Source: an uncultured Pseudomonadota bacterium
GTDB taxonomy: Bacteria > Bdellovibrionota_B > Oligoflexia > Oligoflexales > CAILAO01
DNA length: 5,153 nucleotides
NCBI GenBank assembly: GCA_903832105.1
Contig: CAILAO010000435.1
Coordinates: 1 to 5,153, forward strand
Direction: 5' to 3'
The stretch's first letter is position 1. Each line of letters begins with the position of its first letter. A program made the translations under genes and the position numbers. Shown here in pieces: positions 1 to 5,111 of the stretch. The notes below the pieces were generated by a model. That model was not told the DNA's origin. It saw only the letters and a program-made list of their open reading frames with translations, and searched no databases.

Positions 1-1
1 A

Positions 2-346
2 AGTCTATTCATCGGAATTTTTCAGACGCTAGCCCTTATTCCCGGTGTATCTCGAAGCGGTATCACGATTACTGCGGGGCGTTACTTGTCGATCACGAGA
101 AAAGACGCGGCACGTTTTTCTTTTTTACTTGGTACTCCCGCAATGGCTGGCGCAGCATTGCTTCATTTGTCCGATATGGCACGTCATGCCACTGACCCGG
201 CTTTTGTGACATCTTTTCTGACGTCTGCTGTCGTTGGACTATTGACGATCAGATTTTTTCTTGCGTTTCTAAATCGGTTCGATTTTTTGTGGTTTGCTGT
301 GTATCGTGTTCTTTTAGCGGTTGTTATTATTGTTCTAGTTCAGTAG
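2..346 (+). CDS. uppP: Undecaprenyl-diphosphatase UppP (BacA), C-terminal part, 5' end outside window
   Basis: UppP is an integral inner-membrane enzyme that dephosphorylates undecaprenyl diphosphate to undecaprenyl phosphate, recycling the lipid carrier for peptidoglycan and other envelope polymers. The visible frame gives 114 residues, under half of the usual ~270. It contains the family signature PGVSRSG (visible residues 14-20), where the Ser/Arg residues are part of the active site. This is followed by TRKDAARFSFLLGTPAMAGA (32-51), matching the family's second conserved block, then two hydrophobic segments (about 68-92 and 97-113) and the conserved C-terminal pattern FAVYR (98-102). A TTG at 86 lies after the active-site motif, so it is not the true start; the reading frame is open to the window edge. 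The 3' end overlaps the convergent pbpG by 20 bp. The family call is secure; only the N-terminal part is unseen. Confidence 0.93.
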   Translation, partial: SLFIGIFQTLALIPGVSRSGITITAGRYLSITRKDAARFSFLLGTPAMAGAALLHLSDMARHATDPAFVTSFLTSAVVGLLTIRFFLAFLNRFDFLWFAVYRVLLAVVIIVLVQ

Positions 347-1292
347 GTGGCACCGCAGTGGCTTCTTGATCACTGTTCTGCTCTGAATCCTTTTCTATAG
401 AATTGGCTGGCGCGCTTTCTGTTGGACTTTCTGGGGGAATGGTTTTTTGCAGCCAGCGGAACACTCGAGAAAAGTCGCCAAAACGGGTGTGCCGACCTTC
501 GGCCCCCAGAAAAACCATGGCAAACCGCCGCGAATCATCTCTTTCTGCTGCCACAGCTAGGCAATAGCGGGCTAAATTAGTAAATCCAGTTTTTCCCCCT
601 AAAATTCTTACTGAATCTCGCCATAGTAAGCGATCGGTATTAAAGATCATGATTGACCGCGATTTTCCATCGTGATGGGCGGTAATAGTGGCTCGGTTTT
701 GAAGCATGATGGCGGCGATTTCCGGAATTGCAACCACTGTTTTTAGGAGTTCGGCCACTTCTCGCGCAGTTGAGATGTTTTCTGGAGAAAGACCGTTAGG
801 TTCAACGAATTGGGTTTTGGTAAGTCCGAGTTTTTTGACGCGGAGGCTCATTCTTTCCCCAAGTTCAGCGGGAGTGAGTCCGCACGCTTCGGCTAGCGCC
901 GGGAGCGCGCGGTTATCGGAGCGCATTAGGGCGGCTTGCATCAGATCAAAAATTGAAAAAGACCAGCCAGTGGTGAGTTTTGATTTGTCACCACCTTTAG
1001 CGCCGTCGCGGTTATCCTTAGACATTGTGTGGAGGCGATCCGGAGGAAGTTTGCATTCCTCGTGAATAACGAGTATGGCAGCCAACTTGGAAAGGCTCGC
1101 AATGGGTCTTGGTTCGTCAGCGTTTTTTTCAAACAAGACGATGTTCTTGCTCCAGTCGATAACAATTGCGTTGTTCGATTGGATGTTGGGCATACCATTT
1201 CTAGTGAAGTCGGCAAATTTTCGGGGTTCGTTGGCAGCGCATGTGTTGATAACAAGTAAAAGTAAAAGGCTGAGATATCCGGCGTGGATCAT
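327..1292 (-). CDS. pbpG: PBP7-like D-alanyl-D-alanine endopeptidase (peptidase S11)
   Basis: Periplasmic serine peptidase that by family knowledge cuts D-Ala-meso-diaminopimelate cross-bridges in peptidoglycan. The three penicillin-binding motifs are present and correctly spaced: SLSK (Ser66 nucleophile, Lys69), SDN (Ser125-Asn127) and KTG (234-236). The PBP7 subgroup rather than PBP5 is indicated by RPIASLSKL, FVEPNGLSPENISTARE (162-178), NTDRLLWRD (218-226) and KTGFTN. Length also fits (321 aa, E. coli PBP7 about 310), and there is no C-terminal PBP5 beta domain or amphipathic anchor. Residues 7-16 are a strong hydrophobic core of a signal peptide, with likely cleavage after A20. The n-region is odd, with only a His and no Lys/Arg. 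INTC at 15-18 is a poor lipobox. The last ~36 residues are Pro/Ser/Glu-rich and probably disordered. ATG at 1292 has AGGAG at 1301-1305, 8 nt upstream. DD-carboxypeptidase activity is the alternative. Confidence 0.9.
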   Translation of the reverse strand: MIHAGYLSLLLLLVINTCAANEPRKFADFTRNGMPNIQSNNAIVIDWSKNIVLFEKNADEPRPIASLSKLAAILVIHEECKLPPDRLHTMSKDNRDGAKGGDKSKLTTGWSFSIFDLMQAALMRSDNRALPALAEACGLTPAELGERMSLRVKKLGLTKTQFVEPNGLSPENISTAREVAELLKTVVAIPEIAAIMLQNRATITAHHDGKSRSIMIFNTDRLLWRDSVRILGGKTGFTNLARYCLAVAAERDDSRRFAMVFLGAEGRHTRFGDFSRVFRWLQKTIPPESPTESAPANSIEKDSEQNSDQEATAVPPTELEQ

Positions 1293-1372
1293 TATAAAAG
1301 CTCCTATGAGGGCTCCTGCGATTTTTCTGCTCTAAGTCTATAGTGCCAATTTCAACAGATAAGCGCCAGCAT

Positions 1373-1382
1373 TTTACGTAAA
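1373..1382. repeat. Perfect 10-bp palindrome TTTACGTAAA
   Basis: The sequence reads the same on both strands. It overlaps the candidate -10 box of pbpG and lies 5 bp from a second perfect palindrome. It could be a regulator half of a composite operator. A 10-bp palindrome by itself is common by chance, so functional status is uncertain. Confidence 0.4.
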
Positions 1383-1387
1383 CAATG

Positions 1388-1399
1388 GTGAAGCTTCAC
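1388..1399. repeat. Perfect 12-bp palindrome GTGAAGCTTCAC, possible operator
   Basis: All 12 bases are symmetrical with no spacer. It sits between two divergent genes and overlaps the candidate -35 box of pbpG, the position expected for a dimeric repressor or activator site. I recognise no specific regulator consensus. About one such palindrome is expected by chance in 5 kb, so its intergenic position beside another palindrome is the main argument for function. Confidence 0.4.
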
Positions 1400-1482
1400 A
1401 CCGAACACTTCGACAAGAAACAATAGATTTAATTTCAGCAGGTTGGAGCGAATTTTTTGGTTCTCTAATCCTGAAACAGCTC

Positions 1483-1511
1483 TGGACAGAAGCATTCACA
1501 GTAACTACAAT
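1483..1511 (+). promoter_or_regulatory. Sigma70-type promoter of the lipoprotein gene
   Basis: TGGACA at 1483-1488 (5 of 6 to TTGACA) and TACAAT at 1506-1511 (5 of 6 to TATAAT) are separated by exactly 17 nt. Transcription would start around 1518, leaving a leader of roughly 32 nt before ATG at 1550. This is the best housekeeping promoter in the window and points directly at a gene with a good ribosome binding site. Confidence 0.65.
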
Positions 1512-1515
1512 GGTT

Positions 1516-1540
1516 TTTAAACACGTTTTTTATGTTTAAA
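1516..1540 (+). repeat. 8-bp-arm inverted repeat in leader of the lipoprotein gene
   Basis: TTTAAACA (1516-1523) and TGTTTAAA (1533-1540) are perfect reverse complements around a 9-nt T-rich spacer. The left arm lies at the predicted transcription start, and the right arm touches the G-rich ribosome binding site. It could be an operator just downstream of the promoter. It could also fold as an AT-rich hairpin at the very 5' end of the mRNA, affecting stability or ribosome access. It is not a terminator, since nothing T-rich follows the right arm. Confidence 0.5.
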
Positions 1541-1546
1541 GGGGGA
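1541..1546 (+). promoter_or_regulatory. Ribosome binding site that fixes the lipoprotein start at 1550
   Basis: GGGGGA lies just before ATG at 1550 with a 3-nt gap after its A. An in-frame ATG at 1532 would place this purine run inside the coding region and add six residues (MFKGGL) ahead of a typical signal peptide. The 1550 start is therefore preferred. Confidence 0.65.
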
Positions 1547-1549
1547 CTC

Positions 1550-2608
1550 ATGAAGTCTTTGTGGTTGGTTATGGTTGTGTTATCCACGACGCTATCCTGC
1601 AAACAGCGCGTTGAAGATACTTCGGAGGTACGTTCTGACCAGGGGGCGGCCACTCAGGTTGCAAGTGTTCCAACGGATGTGGGAGGCTGTTCCTCAGCAA
1701 GTCGTTTTTGTAAGCTTGAGATTGGGAACGATAACCAACAAGTTATGATGTCGCTTGTTTATCGACTTGAATCACATACGGATGGTATGGAATGGGGACG
1801 CGATGCTGTTCTCTACATGTTCACGATTAATCGGGGAGATTTTGTCGAGCTTTTTTTTAATGACGAGCCGCAAGCCATTGCAATGAAATGCCGCAGTTTT
1901 CCTTGCTCATTTAAAATATCAAAAGATCTTCCGGTTGAATATCAGGGGTTCGCCGCTGAGCATAAGTTTTTTGACAATTTCGTTAAGGTTAGACTCGATG
2001 GAACAACATGGGTTGCCGATCCAATAAGAAACGAAGATCGTTTTAAAATAATGTTTGATCAGGGTGTTGCAGCAATGCCACCCCCTTTTGCTATGGATGA
2101 GAAGCGGAAGTTTTGGTTCCTTGGGGTAGAGGCTGATCGTAACCAGAACGACCCTGCGGATTCACTCATTCTGGACCAAGCGACCGGACGATATACGTAC
2201 AAGGGTAAACAGGTCTTGGGGACTAAGGGAACAGCATTTGGAGCCAATTACTCTCCGGAATCACACCTCAAGTTTTTCGATAATTTCCGAATCAGAACGA
2301 CTGGCGCGATGCTTAAGGATCCCGTAACTTTCATTGTTTACACGAATTTATTTGACCAGAAGGTAAACAGATATTCTCGAAAAGAAATCGATCGCGTTGC
2401 CTTGAGAATGGATTGTTCTGGATCTTCGGCAAATCAGTTGTGTGTCAGTCCTGCGGATCAGTTCATTCTTTTGTTCGATCGCTATACGGATAAATTTCCG
2501 GAGGTTTCCGAAGTCGTCGCTCAGATGACCGAGGGGGACGAGATCAAAGCTTATACGATTGAGGTGTTGAATTGGCTTACACCACCGGATGCGATTCCGG
2601 CCGATTAA
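1550..2608 (+). CDS. Probable lipoprotein of unknown function, three cysteine pairs and internal repeat
   Basis: I do not recognise this 352-residue protein. It begins with a short signal peptide: Lys2, a hydrophobic run at residues 4-15, then LSC. Cys17 is a likely lipidation site, although Thr rather than Leu sits at -3 of the lipobox. With Lys18 after the Cys there is no Asp inner-membrane retention signal, so outer-membrane sorting would be expected. The remaining six cysteines fall in three short-range pairs, C47-x6-C54, C114-x4-C119 and C289-x8-C298, suggesting local disulfides in an exported protein. KFFDNF occurs twice (139-144 and 241-246), and each copy is followed by R, DP and FDQ at near-equal spacing, indicating a duplicated segment about 100 residues apart. 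No catalytic motif was found. It is transcribed alone from its own promoter and converges on nadA with an 11-bp gap. A non-lipidated secreted protein is the alternative. Confidence 0.8.
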   Translation: MKSLWLVMVVLSTTLSCKQRVEDTSEVRSDQGAATQVASVPTDVGGCSSASRFCKLEIGNDNQQVMMSLVYRLESHTDGMEWGRDAVLYMFTINRGDFVELFFNDEPQAIAMKCRSFPCSFKISKDLPVEYQGFAAEHKFFDNFVKVRLDGTTWVADPIRNEDRFKIMFDQGVAAMPPPFAMDEKRKFWFLGVEADRNQNDPADSLILDQATGRYTYKGKQVLGTKGTAFGANYSPESHLKFFDNFRIRTTGAMLKDPVTFIVYTNLFDQKVNRYSRKEIDRVALRMDCSGSSANQLCVSPADQFILLFDRYTDKFPEVSEVVAQMTEGDEIKAYTIEVLNWLTPPDAIPAD

Positions 2609-2631
2609 AAAGAGTGTAATTAACTTAACTC
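2607..2631 (-). terminator. Weak candidate intrinsic terminator of the mnmA-nadA operon
   Basis: Read on the minus strand, GAGT (2631-2628) and ACTC (2615-2612) pair. TAA/TTA extends the inner stem past one bulged C, leaving a loop of about 5 nt. TTTTT (2611-2607) follows directly. The hairpin contains the nadA stop codon and the T-run overlaps the stop codon of the convergent lipoprotein gene. The stem is short and AT-rich, so termination would be inefficient. Confidence 0.35.
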
Positions 2632-3711
2632 CATCATTCGTATGAGCGCTTTTTTAGCCGATGCCGAGATAGCCGGTTCCACTTTGATCTGATTTCGCAA
2701 TATGTTCTTCTGATAAAGCTCATCCAAAATCCAAGCAAGATGCCTTGCAGTGACCTTATTCATTGTTGAGCAGACGGATGGAGTGGGGCTAAGGCTTACA
2801 ATCGTCCGATCGCGCAGATTCTTTGCAAGACGTTCCACAAGGTTTTTCTCGGTTCCAACAGCCCATTCGGAACCCGGGGGGCTGCTTGTTATAGTATCAA
2901 TAATCTTCTCGGTAGATCCAACAGCGTCAGCAAGATCGCAGACAGCCATCGAGCATTCCGGGTGGACAATAATCTTCATTTTGGGATGACGACTGCGAAT
3001 GTCCTCGATCTCAGCAACCGTAAACTCTTCATGAACCGGGCAGTGTCCTTTCCAGAGCCACACACGAGATGATTTCACGTTTTCTGCGTTATGCCCCCCA
3101 AGCGATTTGGTGGGATCCCAGAGGAGCATATCGCGTTCCGGATCAAGTCCGACGTTCTTACTCACGTTACGACCTAAGTGCTGGTCCGGTAAAAAGAGGA
3201 CGTGTTGGCCGCGATTCAACGCCCATCTCACAATTTGATCGGCATTCCCGCTGGTGCAAACGATCCCGTCGTGATCCCCGACGAAAGCCTTTACTGCAGC
3301 GGAAGAGTTGACGTAGGTTACGGGGATGACATGTTCAATTCCGAGTGCATTGACTTCGTGCCAGGCCTTTTCAATATCCGCAGGCTTTGCCATGTCGGCC
3401 ATATCACAGCCAGCGTCGAGTTCCGGGAGAGCAACTCTTTGTTTATCGGATGTTAAAATGTCGGCGGTTTCCGCCATGAAGTGAACACCACAAAAAACAA
3501 TATTTTGCTTGTCCGGGTACTGTGTGGCTGCCTTAGCAAGTTTAAGGCTATCGCCAACAAAATCCGCATGAATAATCACGTCGTCTTTTTGATAATGGTG
3601 GCCCAAGATGATACATCGATCTTTAAGTTTTTTACGACGATCAAAGAGAAGTGTTTGAATAGCGGCGTCTGTCATGCTTAGTAGATATTGAGGGAGTGGT
3701 TCTTGATGCAT
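2620..3711 (-). CDS. nadA: Quinolinate synthase NadA (4Fe-4S enzyme, long form)
   Basis: NadA is cytoplasmic and condenses iminoaspartate with dihydroxyacetone phosphate to quinolinate, the second step of de novo NAD synthesis from aspartate. The 363 residues carry the family blocks in order: GHHYQ (37-41), MAETA (79-83), YVNSSAAVKA (133-142), CTSGNA (152-157), LPDQHLGRN (174-182), HPEC (250-253), VGTEKNL (285-291) and CSTMNKVT (314-321). The expected three cluster ligands are Cys102 (GCDMAD), Cys224 (GHCPVHE) and Cys314. The 122-residue gap between the first two matches the longer Bacillus-type enzymes rather than the ~347-residue E. coli form, where the gap is 87. ATG at 3711 has GGAG at 3719-3722, 7 nt upstream, directly after the mnmA stop codon; this favours it over the internal Met13. 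The partner NadB (aspartate oxidase or equivalent) is not in the window. Confidence 0.96.
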   Translation of the reverse strand: MHQEPLPQYLLSMTDAAIQTLLFDRRKKLKDRCIILGHHYQKDDVIIHADFVGDSLKLAKAATQYPDKQNIVFCGVHFMAETADILTSDKQRVALPELDAGCDMADMAKPADIEKAWHEVNALGIEHVIPVTYVNSSAAVKAFVGDHDGIVCTSGNADQIVRWALNRGQHVLFLPDQHLGRNVSKNVGLDPERDMLLWDPTKSLGGHNAENVKSSRVWLWKGHCPVHEEFTVAEIEDIRSRHPKMKIIVHPECSMAVCDLADAVGSTEKIIDTITSSPPGSEWAVGTEKNLVERLAKNLRDRTIVSLSPTPSVCSTMNKVTARHLAWILDELYQKNILRNQIKVEPAISASAKKALIRMMELS

Positions 3712-3723
3712 AGGGCTTCTCCA

Positions 3724-4857
3724 TCATTTTGAAGTGTTAAGTGAAGTCAATAAATTCTCGGTCGAAACAGCCTCAGTCGAGACAGATTGAATGGTTCCGG
3801 CGCCCACGAGAAGATCCTCTTCATAGCAAGCGGCGATTTGTCCCGGAGTTACAGCAAGCTGGGGTGTTTCAAATTGGATATAAACACAGCCGTTCTGTAA
3901 CGGATGAATAATTGCAGGGGCTTCCTTGTGGGCCAGTCTTACTTTGACGTGAAACTTTTTAGGTTGGGTCGGGGGATTCACGCCAGTCCAGTGCATATCA
4001 GACGTGGTCATGTTCTTGATCATGATGCTTTCTCTTGAACCGACTATGACTGAGTTTTTTGTAGCATCGATGCCAATCACAAATAGAGGCTCTCCACCGC
4101 CAAGTCCAAGTCCCTTCCTCTGTCCAAGGGTGTAGTGAACGATACCTCGGTGCTCACCCAAGACCTTTCCGTTTTCATTTACGATGGGACCAGGTTTGAC
4201 TTCAAGCCCAAAGAGAGAGCCATAATCTCCTTCGATGAAATCTTGGCTTTCTTCCTTTTCGCTAACAGCAAGCCCAAATCGTCTTGCGTGGAAGCGGACT
4301 TCCTCTTTTGTAAGTTCTCCAAGTGGAAATATTGTCTTTTCAATCACGTTGCGCGTTAGAAAAGAGAGAAAATAGGATTGATCCTTAGAAAAATCCTTTC
4401 CTTTCCTCAATACGGGAATCCCTGTTTCCGGATGTGTTGCCTTTCGCACGTAATGTCCCGTGGCGAAATAATCAAAATCAATTCCTGCAGCCGAGGCGCG
4501 TTCAAGTAAAAAGCCAAATTTAACGCGTGCGTTACACCGGACGCACGGATTGGGTGTTCGGCCAGATAAATATTCTTTTTTAAAATAAGCCAATACGAAG
4601 TCTTCATATTCTTTGACGAGATCGATGACCGTGAAGGGAATGTTAAGTTTCTTGGCGACCGCCGAGGCGTCTTCTATATCCTTATATTCACCGGGGCCGT
4701 AACAAGCATGCTTTGAATGATGGTCCTTATTTGGGGATTGACTCTCTCCGCCCCAGACTTTCATGGTTATGCCATGAACATCATGACCTTGCTCTTTTAA
4801 AAGCAGGGCTGTGACCGATGAATCCACCCCGCCGCTCATGCCCACTAATACTTTCAA
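3724..4857 (-). CDS. mnmA: tRNA-specific 2-thiouridylase MnmA, atypical active site
   Basis: Cytoplasmic enzyme that adenylates C2 of the wobble uridine U34 of Glu, Gln and Lys tRNAs and replaces the oxygen with sulfur. The 377 residues show the PP-loop SGGVDSS (8-14), HACYGPGE (50-57), GRTPNPCVRCN (99-109), ATGHY (132-136), the tRNA/ATP-site block KDQSYFLSFL (158-167), FPLGELTKEEVR (177-188), YTLGQRKGLGLGG (242-254) and a C-terminal beta domain from about 270. Two departures from E. coli are clear: CxxC (105-108) replaces DxxC, and where the family normally has SQDICF-like sequence with the second catalytic Cys, this reads SQDFIEGDY (204-212) with no cysteine nearby. The start is TTG at 4857: an in-frame TAA lies at 4861-4863, GAGGGG lies 8 nt upstream, and the next ATG would sit inside the PP-loop. 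It is first gene of an operon with nadA. Confidence 0.95.
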   Translation of the reverse strand: MKVLVGMSGGVDSSVTALLLKEQGHDVHGITMKVWGGESQSPNKDHHSKHACYGPGEYKDIEDASAVAKKLNIPFTVIDLVKEYEDFVLAYFKKEYLSGRTPNPCVRCNARVKFGFLLERASAAGIDFDYFATGHYVRKATHPETGIPVLRKGKDFSKDQSYFLSFLTRNVIEKTIFPLGELTKEEVRFHARRFGLAVSEKEESQDFIEGDYGSLFGLEVKPGPIVNENGKVLGEHRGIVHYTLGQRKGLGLGGGEPLFVIGIDATKNSVIVGSRESIMIKNMTTSDMHWTGVNPPTQPKKFHVKVRLAHKEAPAIIHPLQNGCVYIQFETPQLAVTPGQIAACYEEDLLVGAGTIQSVSTEAVSTENLLTSLNTSK

Positions 4858-4865
4858 GCCTTATT

Positions 4866-4871
4866 CCCCTC
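4866..4871 (-). promoter_or_regulatory. Ribosome binding site supporting the TTG start of mnmA
   Basis: On the minus strand GAGGGG occupies 4871-4866, followed by 8 nt and then TTG at 4857. An in-frame TAA at 4861-4863 rules out any longer protein, so this site and the TTG together fix the N-terminus just ahead of KVLVGMSGG. Confidence 0.75.
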
Positions 4872-4921
4872 ACTTTTACAGTAATGGTTGGCCTTTCCGG
4901 CCGTTTAAACTTTGCTTTTCT

Positions 4922-4950
4922 TTCTTACGCTTAAGCAGGATAAAACTCAA
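4922..4950 (-). promoter_or_regulatory. Candidate promoter of the mnmA-nadA operon
   Basis: On the minus strand TTGAGT (4950-4945, 4 of 6 to the -35 consensus) and TAAGAA (4927-4922, 4 of 6 to the -10 consensus) are separated by exactly 17 nt. Transcription would begin near 4915, giving a leader of about 58 nt. The match is moderate, in line with modest constitutive expression of housekeeping genes. Confidence 0.4.
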
Positions 4951-5102
4951 GACGCAGCCCAAGGTTTGGAAGGTGCTGAGAAAAGAAACAGACAATATGG
5001 GTCGAGAGGAAAATAATAACCTATTAATAAATAAAGAACTTTTGGAGAAGCGGACGATAATCGGCACGGAAATGTTTAATTTCATTGCTAGCCGCGATAT
5101 TA

Positions 5103-5111
5103 TGGTATAGT
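5103..5111 (+). promoter_or_regulatory. Possible extended -10 promoter reading out of the window
   Basis: TGGTATAGT fits the extended -10 form TGN-TATAAT with 5 of 6 matches in the hexamer. TTGCTA (5085-5090) is a plausible -35, but its 15-nt spacing is short; extended -10 promoters need little -35 contribution. A short inverted repeat GGTAT-CGGA-ATACC (5112-5125) would cover the predicted start of transcription. The downstream gene is outside the window. Confidence 0.35.

Larger units (their letters stand above)
1371..1399 (-). promoter_or_regulatory. Weak candidate pbpG promoter
   Basis: On the minus strand TAAAAT (1371-1376, 5 of 6 to the sigma70 -10 consensus) lies 17 nt from GTGAAG (1394-1399, 3 of 6 to the -35 consensus). 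This would start a transcript near 1364 with a leader of about 70 nt. Both boxes coincide with palindromes that could be operator sites. The -35 is poor, so this is only a candidate; no better pair was found closer to the gene. Confidence 0.25.
1293..1549. other. Divergent intergenic region (pbpG / lipoprotein gene)
   Basis: No gene is seen in these 257 bp. The region holds the pbpG ribosome binding site (AGGAG, minus strand, 1301-1305), two close palindromes (1373-1382 and 1388-1399), a weak candidate pbpG promoter around 1371-1399, and a good rightward promoter at 1483-1511. An inverted repeat at 1516-1540 abuts the ribosome binding site of the lipoprotein gene. The pbpG frame stays open for 13 codons upstream of its ATG until a TAG, but contains no ATG, GTG or TTG, so no longer start is available. 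Confidence 0.7.

Noticed and set aside
271..288. Hairpin AAATCG-GTT-CGATTT followed by T's, resembling an intrinsic terminator on the plus strand
   Set aside because: It lies within the intact uppP coding region, the stem is AT-rich and only 6 bp, and the T-run is part of Phe codons.
356..375. CAGTG/CACTG inverted repeat just after the uppP stop as a terminator
   Set aside because: The stem is only 5 bp, no T-run follows, and it is inside the pbpG coding region.
706..1065. Rightward open frames antisense to pbpG (also 1029-1335) and to nadA (2750-3456)
   Set aside because: They are opposite-strand shadows of well-supported conserved genes and have no recognisable products.
1331..1349. Sigma54-like element TTGGCAC on the minus strand upstream of pbpG
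   Set aside because: The -24 half looks good, but the required TTGC at -12 spacing is absent (the sequence there is ACTTA).
4890..4902. GGCC-TTTCC-GGCC hairpin as a riboswitch or attenuator in the mnmA leader
   Set aside because: Four-bp arms in a leader of about 58 nt are too small for any known riboswitch, and no competing structure or leader peptide is seen.
4811..5110. Rightward 99-codon open frame, and a 69-codon leftward frame at 4876-5085
   Set aside because: The rightward frame overlaps the start of mnmA antisense. Neither has a suitable ribosome binding site or recognisable domain, and both cover the expected mnmA promoter and leader.
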